A stretch of DNA of 64,000 bases, taken from positions 4,857,501-4,921,500 of the forward strand of contig NZ_CP091716.1 of assembly GCF_022009635.1 (NCBI RefSeq), in the 5' to 3' direction. Both the position numbers and the translations under genes were made by a program. The notes under the pieces were generated by a model. The model was not told the origin of the DNA. It saw only the letters and a program-made list of their open reading frames with translations, and did no database searches. Origin of the DNA: Variovorax paradoxus. Its GTDB lineage: Bacteria > Pseudomonadota > Gammaproteobacteria > Burkholderiales > Burkholderiaceae_C. Positions 27,380-37,050 of this stretch are shown here, one piece after another (positions within the stretch are counted from its first letter, which is position 1; each line of letters starts with the position of its first letter).

Positions 27380-28093
27380 TTATTGCGCTCCGGTCCCCGA
27401 GGGGTTGGCCTGGCGGGCGCGGATGCGGTCCATCACCTTGCCGGTGCGGTCTGCCTCGTTGCCGATGCCCGCGGCGGCGAGCTTCTTCTCGAGCGCGCCG
27501 TGGCCGAACTCGTTCTCGAGCTGCTGGCTGGCCGTCATGCGGTCGGACAGGTCTTCGTGGCGCGCGCGGATGCGCTCCAGCGATTCGCGCGCATTGGCCA
27601 GCCGCGAGCCGCCGCTGCCGATGTTCTCGGAGATGGACTGCGTGGCGCGGTAGACGCTCTCGGTGGTCTTGGCGATGCCGATCTCGCGCTCGTGCTCGCG
27701 AATGCGCGCTTCGGCCGACTTGATGAGCTCCTTCAGCCGGGACACCTGCAGCGCATACGAGGCATGCGCCTTGGCCTGTTCCTCGAGTTCCTGCTCCAGC
27801 AGGCCCACCTTGGCCGCCACGTCGAGCGCCAGGCCTTCCTGCGTCTTGTTGAGGGCTTCGAGCGCCAGGCCTTCGTAGCGTGCGGCTTCGTTCTTGAGCC
27901 GCTCGATCTCGCGGGCCGACTGCATCTCCTTGGCCATCACGCCGGTGAGATCGCCCTTGGCCTTCTCGATGCTGTGCTTGGCGTCGATGATTTCCTGCTC
28001 GTAGATGCGCGTCGCATTGCTGTCGACCACGCTCTCGCCGATTTCGCGCGCGCTGCCGCGCAGCAGGGTGACGAGCTTCTTGATGACTGTCAT
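27380..28093 (-). CDS. PspA/IM30 family protein (YjfJ-like)
   Basis: 237 residues, almost entirely helical coiled coil from MTVIKKLVTLLRGSAREIGE onward, the ESCRT-III/PspA/Vipp1 superfamily pattern (amphipathic first helix, then hairpin helices about 25-150). Peripheral membrane protein that oligomerises on damaged inner membrane. It lacks a linked pspF-pspBC set and pairs with a DUF2170 gene, so it is the YjfJ type rather than classical phage-shock PspA. GGAGGT precedes ATG 28093; 11 bases after the DUF2170 stop. Confidence 0.9.
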   Translation of the reverse strand: MTVIKKLVTLLRGSAREIGESVVDSNATRIYEQEIIDAKHSIEKAKGDLTGVMAKEMQSAREIERLKNEAARYEGLALEALNKTQEGLALDVAAKVGLLEQELEEQAKAHASYALQVSRLKELIKSAEARIREHEREIGIAKTTESVYRATQSISENIGSGGSRLANARESLERIRARHEDLSDRMTASQQLENEFGHGALEKKLAAAGIGNEADRTGKVMDRIRARQANPSGTGAQ

Positions 28094-28104
28094 GGGACCT
28101 CCGC

Positions 28105-28521
28105 TTAGTTCAGGAATTCGGACAGTGCGTCGAGTGCATCGAGCGCGTTGTCGCTGAGCACGGCCACTTCGCGTGCGATGTCTTCCACGCTCGCATTGCG
28201 GCCCAGCGCACCGGTGAGCACGTAGCGTCCGTCGACCCGGCCGAACGAGGACAACGGCACCGACGGGTTCAGGTCGAGCAGCGATTCGAGCAGCTCGGTG
28301 CGGCGCGCGGGCTTCACTTCTTCTTCGGTCCAGAGGTAGCAGATGCAGATGATCTGCATGTCCGAACTCGTGACGAAGATCGGAAGTTCGTCACGCCCCT
28401 CGATGCTCACCTGGACCACCGGCGTGTGACCCGGAATGGGCTGCAGCTGAACGGGCAGTCCCCCCATCGCGGCACCGGCCAGCGCGTCGAGCCCCTTGAG
28501 TTGATCGAGCAGTGATTGCAT
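28105..28521 (-). CDS. DUF2170 protein (YjfI-like)
   Basis: 138 residues; start ATG 28521 with AGGAGAGGT upstream. MQSLLDQLKGLDALAGAAMG, a beta-rich core (VVQVSIEGRDELPIFVTSSD, MQIICICYLWTEEEV) and the helical end SVEDIAREVAVLSDNALDAL. No signal peptide. DUF2170 genes sit next to yjfJ-type pspA across proteobacteria; molecular role unknown. First gene of the locus behind a near-consensus promoter. Confidence 0.85.
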   Translation of the reverse strand: MQSLLDQLKGLDALAGAAMGGLPVQLQPIPGHTPVVQVSIEGRDELPIFVTSSDMQIICICYLWTEEEVKPARRTELLESLLDLNPSVPLSSFGRVDGRYVLTGALGRNASVEDIAREVAVLSDNALDALDALSEFLN

Positions 28522-28575
28522 ACCTCTCCTTATGGTTGTGATACCGATGGAAGCGAGCTTTGCTTCGACGGATTC

Positions 28576-28604
28576 ACTATAGGTTTTCCGACATATCATG
28601 TCAA
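28576..28604 (-). promoter_or_regulatory. near-consensus sigma-70 promoter of the PspA/flotillin locus
   Basis: On the minus strand TTGACA (28599-28604), a 17-base spacer and TATAGT (28576-28581): a perfect -35 and a five-of-six -10. Transcript start would be near 28569, 48 bases before the DUF2170 ATG. An inverted repeat GACAT-ATC-ATGTC (28590-28602) overlaps the -35, a good place for a repressor. Confidence 0.75.
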
Positions 28605-28674
28605 ATGAGCCCTTTGGTTCTCAGCACGAATGCATGGTGACTTTCGGCACTTGCGCGCTCCCTAGAATCCGCTG

Positions 28675-29592
28675 ATGGCCAACCCGATCAATCCCGCGCG
28701 CGTCGACTTCGTCACGCTGCGGCTGTTCTGCGCGGTGGCGCAGTCGGGCAGCATCACCAAGGGCGCGGAGGCCTGCCACCTTGCGTTGTCCGCCGCGAGC
28801 CGCAGGCTCTCAGACTTCGAGGCGGCCACCGGTTCGAAGCTGCTCGAACGCAGTGCGCAGGGCATCGCGCTCACGCCCGCCGGCCATGTGGCGATGCAAC
28901 ATGCGATGCGCCTCTTCCAGGGCTTCGAGCAGTTCAGCAGCGAGATCAACGACTACTCCAGCGGCGTGCGCGGCCATGTCCGGCTGTGGGCCAACATGTC
29001 GGCGCTCACCGAGTTCCTGCCCACCACGCTCGCGACCTTCCTCTCGCAGCATCCCGACATCCGCGTGGAAGTGGAGGAGCAGCTCAGCGGCGACATCGTG
29101 CGCGCGCTGGTCGACGGCCTCGCCGACGTCGGCGTCTTCGCGGAGAACACGCCCGCCTACGGCCTCGACGTCGCGCCGTTCCAGACCGACGAGCTGGTGG
29201 TGCTGTGCGCCAGGCAGCATCCGCTGGCACGCACGCGAGCGAAGCAGGTCGATTTCAAGACCTGTCTCGCGCATGAATTCGTGGGGCTGAACCGCAGCAG
29301 CTCGCTGCTGGAGCTCACTTCACGCGCGGCCGAGCAGGCCGGCGTTCCGATGCGGCTGCGCGTGCAGGTGCGCAGCTTCGACGCCATGTGCCACATGATC
29401 GCGGCCAACCTCGGCATCGGCGTGGTGCCGCTCGCGGCGTGCAAGGCGCAGGTGGCGGCACTCGATCTGAAAGTCGTGCGGCTCAGGGATGCGTGGGCCA
29501 CGCGGCGATTGCTGATGGCGACGAAGACGGGAGCCATCCTGTCGCCGGCGACACAGCTGCTGGTGAAGCAGTTGTTCGCCTCGTCGAACTAG
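28675..29592 (+). CDS. LysR-type transcriptional regulator
   Basis: 305 residues, HTH at about 10-65 (DFVTLRLFCAVAQSGSITKG; ASRRLSDFEAATGSKLLERS) and effector domain from about 95. Divergent from the PspA/flotillin locus across 153 bases, but many LysR genes of this type control the gene on their other side; the target is uncertain. The stop is 9 bases from the convergent molybdopterin-binding protein gene, which may suggest a link with molybdate or sulfur, but nothing proves it. Confidence 0.88.
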   Translation: MANPINPARVDFVTLRLFCAVAQSGSITKGAEACHLALSAASRRLSDFEAATGSKLLERSAQGIALTPAGHVAMQHAMRLFQGFEQFSSEINDYSSGVRGHVRLWANMSALTEFLPTTLATFLSQHPDIRVEVEEQLSGDIVRALVDGLADVGVFAENTPAYGLDVAPFQTDELVVLCARQHPLARTRAKQVDFKTCLAHEFVGLNRSSSLLELTSRAAEQAGVPMRLRVQVRSFDAMCHMIAANLGIGVVPLAACKAQVAALDLKVVRLRDAWATRRLLMATKTGAILSPATQLLVKQLFASSN

Positions 29593-29601
29593 GCGAGGCC
29601 T

Positions 29602-29811
29602 TCAGTCGGTGCCCACCATCACGCTCGAAGCCTTGATCACCGCATAGGCGTTCGCCCCTTCGCTGAGCTTCAGCGAATCGGCCGAATTGCTGGTGATCGT
29701 CGAGACGATCTGCACGCCCGGTGCGATCTCCAGGGTGACTTCGGTCGTCACCGGGCCGCGGACGATGGCGATGACCTTGCCGGACAGGACGTTGCGTGCG
29801 CTGATCTTCAT
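29602..29811 (-). CDS. molbindin-type TOBE domain protein (molybdopterin-binding)
   Basis: 69 residues, one complete TOBE/Mop unit: KISARNVLSGKVIAIVRGPV, then TTEVTLEIAPGVQIVSTIT and ANAYAVIKASSVMVG. Such molbindins bind molybdate or tungstate in oligomers and buffer the oxyanion inside the cell. AAGGAG precedes the ATG. No mod transporter genes nearby. Confidence 0.92.
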   Translation of the reverse strand: MKISARNVLSGKVIAIVRGPVTTEVTLEIAPGVQIVSTITSNSADSLKLSEGANAYAVIKASSVMVGTD

Positions 29812-29877
29812 GGGGTGCTCCTTGGGAGTGGGTCAAAAAACACCCCAGTCTATCGGCGCCGCAGCGCCCTCTCCGGC

Positions 29878-30254
29878 TTACTTAGCTTCTTCGGCCTCCA
29901 GCACGGCCCATTCCTCGTCCGTGAAGAGCCGCGAGCGCGTCAGGAAACGCACGCCCTCCGGCCCTTCCAGCGAGAACATGCCGCCACGTCCCGGCACCAC
30001 GTCGATGATCAGCTGCGTGTGCTGCCAGTACTCGAACTGCGGCCCGCTGATGTAGAACGGCATGCCGCCGATGTGCCCCAGCAGGCGGTCGTAGTCGCCG
30101 ACGATGAACTCGCCTTGGCCGTAACACATCGGCGCGCTGCCGTCGCAGCAGCCGCCCGACTGATGGAACATCAGCGGGCCGTGCTTGGCGGCGAGCCTGT
30201 CGATCAACGCGAGCGCGGCATCGGTCGCGGTGACGCGCAGGACTTCGCCGGTCA

Positions 30255-30255
<1 letters not shown>
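29878..30255 (-). CDS. DUF779 protein, aldehyde dehydrogenase partner
   Basis: 125 residues, start ATG 30255 overlapping the aldehyde dehydrogenase stop (TGATG). Conserved FHQSGGCCDGSAPMCYGQGE (three Cys, likely a metal or redox site) and LIIDVVPGRGGMFSLEGPEG. DUF779 genes are regularly coupled to acetaldehyde dehydrogenase genes in proteobacteria and actinobacteria; biochemical role not known to me. Confidence 0.88.
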
Positions 30256-31775
<1,520 letters not shown>

Positions 31776-31834
31776 GACTTGTCTCCATTTGCTGGTGGTG
31801 GCGCCGCGACATGCGGCGACCCGCACGGACAACC

Positions 31835-31849
31835 GCAAGCCACGTACCC
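31835..31849 (-). promoter_or_regulatory. sigma-54-type (-24/-12) promoter of acoD
   Basis: On the minus strand GGGTACGTGGCTTGC has GG (31847-31848), ten bases, then GC (31835-31836), with ACG and TTGC matching the consensus TGGCACG-N4-TTGC. The transcript would start near 31824. The activator gene next to it has the GAFTGA loop needed to work with sigma-54. Confidence 0.6.
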
Positions 31850-31921
31850 GCCGGGATCGGGACATTCCCTGAGTACTTCCTCTTGGCAAAGGCACCGTGC
31901 AGCGGGTTTTCATTCGCAATC

Positions 31922-31961
31922 TGCGACATGTCCGCGCGAACATAGCGACTAGGATGTCGCA
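31922..31961. promoter_or_regulatory. TGCGACAT / ATGTCGCA inverted repeat, candidate activator site
   Basis: Perfect 8-base arms at 31922-31929 and 31954-31961 with a 24-base spacer, about 75-125 bases upstream of the sigma-54 promoter of acoD, where an enhancer-binding protein should sit. Binding is inferred. Confidence 0.5.
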
Positions 31962-32003
31962 CAAGGCGAATGCACCGCGAACGGCAGACAACCGGAGACA
32001 TGC

Positions 32004-33899
32004 ATGAGTGAAGCGCAGTGGCCATCGGTCAGGGTCGAACAGGCCCGTGAAATGTTCTTCGTGCAGGGCCGCGACCCCGCACCGTGGATCGCGCCGCACA
32101 TCTCGCGCTCCTGGCAGCGCAGCCGCCCGGTCGACCACCAGTACATCGACCCGGCACCGATGGCGCTGGCCCTCTTGCGCGAGCGGCGCGAGCAGTCGAT
32201 GCGGCTGCTGGACTGCGCCCAGCCCGAACTCGACGGGCTGGCCGAGCACGCCATAGGCAACGGCTGCGTGGTGATCCTGTCGGACGCCAGCGGGCTGATC
32301 CTCGAGGAAATAGGCAGCCCCGACTTCCTGCCCAAGGCCGAGCGCATCGCGCTGCAGCCCGGCGTGGAATGGTCGGAAAACAACCGCGGCACCAACGCCA
32401 TCGGCACCGCGCTGGCCGAGCGCGAGGCGCTGATGGTGCTGGGCGGCGAGCACTACCTGGCGCAGAACGGCGCGCTGGGCTGCGCGGCGGCCCCCATCTT
32501 CACCGGCCGGGGCGAACTGGCGGGCGCGCTCGACATCTCGGGCGAGACGGTGCGCGTGAACACGCATGCGCTGGGACTGGTTCGCATGGCCGCGCAGCAG
32601 GTGGAGCACCGCATGCTGCTGGCCGAGGCACAGGGCCATGTGCTGCGCTTCCATGCGCGGCCGGCACTGATCGGCACCGCGCGCGAGGGGCTGATGGTGA
32701 TCGAGGGCGGCCGCATCGTCGCCGCCAACCGCGTGGCGCTGGAACTGTTCGGCCGCTCGTGGGACGGCCTGCTCGACCTGGAGGCCAGGGACTTTCTCGG
32801 CCCGAACTGGCCCCGCATGGAACACCGCCGCAGCCTGCTGACACTGCCGGGCGGGCGGCAGATCGCCACGGTGATGGAGCGCACGAGCACGCGCGGCGGC
32901 GCACGGCCGATGGCGCGGCGCGCCGACGCACCGGCGGCTACTGGAGCCGCTCGACCAGAGGCCGACGACATCCTGCCGCTGCTCGACAAGGCCGTGCGCG
33001 TGCTGAACGAAGGCGTGTCGGTGCTGGTCAACGGCGAGACCGGCAGCGGCAAGGAAGTGTTCTCGCGCCGCCTGCATGCCGCGAGCCGCCGCGCCGCGGG
33101 CCCGTTCGTGGCGGTCGACTGTGCCTCGCTGCCGGAGACGCTGATCGAGTCGGAGCTGTTCGGCTACGACGAAGGCGCCTTCACCGGCGCACGGCGCAAG
33201 GGCATGGCGGGCCGAATCCGCGAAGCGCACGGCGGCGTGCTGTTCCTCGACGAGATCGCGGAGATTCCGCTGGCGCTGCAGACCAGGCTGCTGCGGGTGC
33301 TGGAAGAGCGCGTGGTCACGCCGCTGGGCGGCGGCCAGGGCGTGGCAGTGGACTTCGACCTGGTCTGCGCCACCCACGGCGACCTGCCGGCGCTGGTAAA
33401 GGCCGGCCGTTTCCGCGCCGACCTGATGTATCGCGTGGCGGGCTTCACCGTCGCCCTGCCTCCGCTGAGCCGGCGCGCCGACCGGCACACGCTGATCGCG
33501 CGGCTGTTCCTCGAATCGGGCGGCGCGGCCAAGCATCTGCGGCTGGAGAGCGACGCGCTCGAGGCACTGGCCGCCTACCGCTGGCCGGGCAATGTGCGGG
33601 AGCTGCGCAGCACGCTGCGCGCGGTGGTCGCGCTGGCCGACACCGGCGATTCGGTGACGGCTGCGGCGCTGCCCGCGCACTTGCTCGGCACGCATGCCGC
33701 GCCGACGACCGACGCAGCCACCGAAGCCGCACTGGCACCCCAGGCCGGCCCGCTGCAGGCCATCACCCGCCACGCCATCGACGAGGCGCTCAAGGCCTGC
33801 GACCACGACGTGTCCAAGGCCGCGCGGCGCCTGGGCGTGCATCGCAGCACCGTCTACCGCCATATCGCGCGCCAGCGCGGCAAGCCATCCGCCGTCTAG
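32004..33899 (+). CDS. AcoR-like sigma-54-dependent activator
   Basis: 631 residues. N-terminal GAF-type sensor (about 60-200; [20 protein letters not shown]), a PAS-like stretch (about 230-290), a central AAA+ domain (about 320-550) with Walker [14 protein letters not shown] near 344, the sigma-54 contact loop [11 protein letters not shown] near 392 and Walker [13 protein letters not shown], and a C-terminal Fis-type HTH ([18 protein letters not shown]). The start ATG 32004 is preceded by CGGAG. The segment between the PAS part and AAA+ is short and Arg/Ala-rich. Divergent from acoD, so it should activate it when acetaldehyde, acetoin or ethanol is present. Confidence 0.93.
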   Translation: MSEAQWPSVRVEQAREMFFVQGRDPAPWIAPHISRSWQRSRPVDHQYIDPAPMALALLRERREQSMRLLDCAQPELDGLAEHAIGNGCVVILSDASGLILEEIGSPDFLPKAERIALQPGVEWSENNRGTNAIGTALAEREALMVLGGEHYLAQNGALGCAAAPIFTGRGELAGALDISGETVRVNTHALGLVRMAAQQVEHRMLLAEAQGHVLRFHARPALIGTAREGLMVIEGGRIVAANRVALELFGRSWDGLLDLEARDFLGPNWPRMEHRRSLLTLPGGRQIATVMERTSTRGGARPMARRADAPAATGAARPEADDILPLLDKAVRVLNEGVSVLVNGETGSGKEVFSRRLHAASRRAAGPFVAVDCASLPETLIESELFGYDEGAFTGARRKGMAGRIREAHGGVLFLDEIAEIPLALQTRLLRVLEERVVTPLGGGQGVAVDFDLVCATHGDLPALVKAGRFRADLMYRVAGFTVALPPLSRRADRHTLIARLFLESGGAAKHLRLESDALEALAAYRWPGNVRELRSTLRAVVALADTGDSVTAAALPAHLLGTHAAPTTDAATEAALAPQAGPLQAITRHAIDEALKACDHDVSKAARRLGVHRSTVYRHIARQRGKPSAV

Positions 33900-33982
33900 A
33901 AACCCGACTCCGGCTTGCGTTTCGCTATGCTTCATAAAATACAGCGAAGCATTGCCGGCACGCCGGCTCGGATACGCACGCC

Positions 33983-34891
33983 ATGGTCAACAGTCAACTT
34001 CGCTGCCTCATCGCACTCGGCCAGGAGCAGCACCTCGGCCGCGCCGCGCAGGCCAGCCAGGTTTCCCAGCTCGAACTCTCGGAAGCCATCCGCCAGCTCG
34101 AACACGAGTACGGCCGGCCGCTGATCAAGCCCGGCCCGCGCTTCGAGGGCTTCACGCCGCAGGGCGAGCAGGTGCTGGCGTGGGCGCGCAACTTCCTGCG
34201 CGACAGCGAGGCGCTGCGCCGCGACCTGCTGGCCGGTCGCAACGAAAGCGCGATCGCCCCGCTGCTGGAGCGCCGCTCCGTCTCGCCGAAGCGGCTGCGT
34301 GCGCCCGGCCCGGGGCCGGAGCACATCGACCTGATCCTGCAGGCCGCCCTGCGCGCGCCCGACCACGGCGGGCTGCACCCCTGGCGCGTGCTCGAGTTCC
34401 GCGAAGGCCAGCGCGCCGCCCTGGCCGACCGCTTCGAGGAAGAAAAGCGCCGCCGCGACCCGCTCGCCTCGCCCGCCGACCTGCGCCGCGCGCGCGAGCA
34501 CGCCACGCGCCCGCCCGTGCTGCTGGCCTTCGTCGTCACGCCGCGCGCCCGCAGCAAGGTGCCGGCGCGCGAGCAGTGGCTGGCCGCCGGCGCGGCGCTG
34601 GGCAACCTGCTCAATGCGGCGCACCAGCTCGGCTTCGGCGCCATCATGCTCAGCGGCGAACGCTGCTTCGACCCCGTGCTGTCCGCCGAACTGGGCGTGA
34701 AGCCCGAGGAGTTCCTGGCCGGTTTCGTGAGCCTGGGCAGCGTGGCCGAGGTGCCGCCGGCGCGCAGCCATGCGCTGCCCGGCCAGGTGTGGTCGGCCTG
34801 GATGCCACAGCCGACCCAAGAAACCCGAGACGCGCCGACCCGGCCGCCCGTTGCCCCACTGAACCTGGACATTGCCGATGACAAAACCTGA
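33983..34891 (+). CDS. fusion of LysR-type HTH and nitroreductase domain
   Basis: 302 residues. Residues 1-85 are a LysR HTH plus linker helix ([40 protein letters not shown]). There is no LysR effector domain. From about 110 to 262 is an FMN nitroreductase fold of the YdjA type: [75 protein letters not shown]. The join is continuous in one frame with no stop or frameshift. I infer a DNA-binding protein that reads flavin or NAD(P)H state. The tail after 262 is Pro/Thr-rich. Its end overlaps the next gene by 14 bases. Confidence 0.8.
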   Translation: MVNSQLRCLIALGQEQHLGRAAQASQVSQLELSEAIRQLEHEYGRPLIKPGPRFEGFTPQGEQVLAWARNFLRDSEALRRDLLAGRNESAIAPLLERRSVSPKRLRAPGPGPEHIDLILQAALRAPDHGGLHPWRVLEFREGQRAALADRFEEEKRRRDPLASPADLRRAREHATRPPVLLAFVVTPRARSKVPAREQWLAAGAALGNLLNAAHQLGFGAIMLSGERCFDPVLSAELGVKPEEFLAGFVSLGSVAEVPPARSHALPGQVWSAWMPQPTQETRDAPTRPPVAPLNLDIADDKT

Positions 34892-35951
34892 AGCCGGACG
34901 CACCGAAGCCACCGGCGCGAAGTTCTCACTGCGCTCGATGCAGCACGCACGCAGCCTCTCGCAACGCGCGGTGCGGCAGATCGCCTCGGGCATCCGCCCC
35001 GGCATGACCCACGCCCAGGCGCACGACCTGGCCCTGGCCACGCTGCACAAGCTGGAGATGGAGCGCAACTGGCACCCCATCGTCATCCGCTTCGGCACGG
35101 ACACGCTCAAGATCTTCAGGGAGCAATCGGACCCGGCCAGCGTGCTGGGTGCGCAGGACATCTTCTTCGTCGACATCGGCCCGGTCTGGGAAGGCCACGA
35201 AGGCGACGCCGGCGACACCTTCGTGACCGGCGACGACCCGCAGATGCACGCCTGCGCCGAGGCCGCGCGCACGCTGTGGCATGACGTGGCCGCGCGCTGG
35301 CGCGCCGACCGCCTGAGCGGCGCCGCGCTCTATGCCTACGCCGCCGAGCGCGCCGAGGCCATGGGCTGGCGGCTGAACCTCGACATCAAGGGCCACCGCG
35401 TGTGCGACTTTCCGCATGCCATCTACCAGGCCGGCCGGCTCGGCGACTTCGGCCTGTGCCCGGCCACCGGCATCTGGATCCTGGAAATCCAGATCGCCCA
35501 CCCGACGCGCCCCTTCGGCGCCTTCTACGAAGACCTGCTGATGGACGACGACGTGCAGGCCGAAGCCGCCGCGCCGGGTGCGGCCAACGCAGAGGCCGCC
35601 ACGGAGCAGCTTTTCTCCTACGGCACGCTGCAGCTGCAATCGGTGCAGCTCGCCACCTTCGGCCGCCGACTGAATGGCCGCCTCGACAGCCTGCCGGGCT
35701 ACCGGCTGGAGCAGCTCGAAATCAAGGACGCGGCGGTGGTCGCGACCAGCGGCGAGACGCACCACCCCATCGTCGCCCCGAGCGGCGCGGGGGCGGACCG
35801 GGTCGAGGGCTCGGTCTTTGCCGTCACCCCGGCCGAGCTGGCCCACGCGGATGCCTACGAGGTCGACGACTACCGGCGCGAACGCGTCACGCTGGCCTCG
35901 GGCCTCACGGCCTGGGCCTACGTGGACGCGCGCTCGTCGCCGGGCGGCTGA
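34878..35951 (+). CDS. fusion of M24 peptidase-like and gamma-glutamylcyclotransferase-like domains
   Basis: 357 residues. N-terminal part (about 15-230) has the pita-bread M24 fold: HARSLSQRAVRQIASGIRPG, metal-site-like DIGPVWEGHEGDAGDTFVTG, GHRVCDFPHAIYQAG and the late Glu in ILEIQIAHPTRPF. From about 246 a GGCT/AIG2-like domain begins: FSYGTLQLQSVQLATFGRRL, LPGYRLEQLEIKDAAVV and ADAYEVDDYRRERVTLASG, whose Glu in ADAYEV matches the position of the catalytic acid. The joining segment is Ala-rich. Start ATG 34878, inside the end of the fusion regulator; a TTG six bases before is possible. The role may be peptide or glutathione-related, unproven. Confidence 0.75.
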   Translation: MTKPEAGRTEATGAKFSLRSMQHARSLSQRAVRQIASGIRPGMTHAQAHDLALATLHKLEMERNWHPIVIRFGTDTLKIFREQSDPASVLGAQDIFFVDIGPVWEGHEGDAGDTFVTGDDPQMHACAEAARTLWHDVAARWRADRLSGAALYAYAAERAEAMGWRLNLDIKGHRVCDFPHAIYQAGRLGDFGLCPATGIWILEIQIAHPTRPFGAFYEDLLMDDDVQAEAAAPGAANAEAATEQLFSYGTLQLQSVQLATFGRRLNGRLDSLPGYRLEQLEIKDAAVVATSGETHHPIVAPSGAGADRVEGSVFAVTPAELAHADAYEVDDYRRERVTLASGLTAWAYVDARSSPGG

Positions 35952-35994
35952 ACAAAAGACTGACTTGCCCATCGATGCCGGAGCGGCCAGACTG

Positions 35995-36855
35995 ATGTCT
36001 GGTCTTTCTCCAGCATTCATGACACACAGCAAACCCGCGCGGCGCCTGTCGGCCGTGCCTTCCACCTTGCGGATTCCCCTGGCCGCGCGGGCCTCGGGCG
36101 ACGCGATGTTTCCGCAGGTGGCCGTGCGGGACGCCTATGCCGCCGGCATCCTCGAGCAGATCCGAGACGACGGCAGCGCGCTGCCCGAAGACCGGGCGAC
36201 CATCTACGGCATCCTCTCGCGCACGCGCCGCTTCCGCAGCCTCGCGCAGGACTTCCTGAAGGAGCACCCCGGCGCCCGCGTGGTCAACATGGGCTGCGGC
36301 CTGAGCCATTACTTCCAGTGGCTGGACGACGACAAATCGCGCATGACCGACGCCGACCTGCCTGAAGTGCTGGAGCTGCGCCGCGAACTCATCCCCGAGA
36401 CCCACGAGCGCCACGACCTGCGCACGCTCGACCTGACCGCGCCCGACTGGTGGGAGCAACTGGGGCTGCCGCGCAAGCGCAATGCGCGGCCGGTCTTCCT
36501 GTTCACCGAAGGCGTGCTGATGTATCTGCAGCCTGAGCAGGTGCAGGCGGTGTTTGCCACCTTCGGCGAACGCGCGCCCGCGGGGTCGGTGCTGGCCTTC
36601 GACGCCATGTGCTGGCTGGCCGTGGGCCGCGCGAAGCAGCATCCCTCGGTGCGCACCACGGGTGCCGAGTTCCACTGGGGCATTCGCCGCGAATCCGAAT
36701 TGACGCAGTCGCACCCCCGGCTGCGGCTGGACGGCACCTACCGGGTGATGGAGGGCATCGGCCTGCCCTACATGCTGTTCGCGCCGATGGTGATGATGCT
36801 GCTCGGTGTGCCGCTGTATGCGGTGTATGCGCTGAAGGCCACCGACCCCGCCTAG
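35995..36855 (+). CDS. class I SAM methyltransferase, leucine carboxyl methyltransferase-like
   Basis: About 286 residues. SAM-binding region VVNMGCGLSHYFQWLDDD (glycine motif), then DADLPEVLELRRELIPETH and FLFTEGVLMYLQPEQVQAVF, the pattern of the LCM / polyketide O-methyltransferase family. The C-terminus ends in a hydrophobic run (YMLFAPMVMMLLGVPLYAVY) that could reach the membrane. Start taken as ATG 35995 with GGAG 12 bases upstream; ATG 36019 (MTHSKPARR) is the alternative. Follows the M24/GGCT gene by 43 bases, probably the same transcript. Substrate unknown. Confidence 0.82.
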   Translation: MSGLSPAFMTHSKPARRLSAVPSTLRIPLAARASGDAMFPQVAVRDAYAAGILEQIRDDGSALPEDRATIYGILSRTRRFRSLAQDFLKEHPGARVVNMGCGLSHYFQWLDDDKSRMTDADLPEVLELRRELIPETHERHDLRTLDLTAPDWWEQLGLPRKRNARPVFLFTEGVLMYLQPEQVQAVFATFGERAPAGSVLAFDAMCWLAVGRAKQHPSVRTTGAEFHWGIRRESELTQSHPRLRLDGTYRVMEGIGLPYMLFAPMVMMLLGVPLYAVYALKATDPA

Positions 36856-37050
36856 GGCGCGGCGCCGATACATAAAAGCACAATTTTTCCGATTCCCGGC
36901 CTTGTCCGGCCCGCTTTGCGCGGAATGGCTGACGTGGCCCCGCCGCGAGCCGGGTCAAGCTCGGGGTTGTTCCCGGTCGCGGAAAATGCCTGATTCGTTT
37001 CCGCCGCTTTTCTTTCTTTTCCCCAGAGATTCGCAACCCTCAAGAACCAC

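Noticed and set aside
33900..33982. Frameshift or sequencing error joining separate LysR and nitroreductase genes
   Set aside because: One frame runs from a good start through both folds with uniform codon use; there is no second start with a ribosome site before the nitroreductase part.
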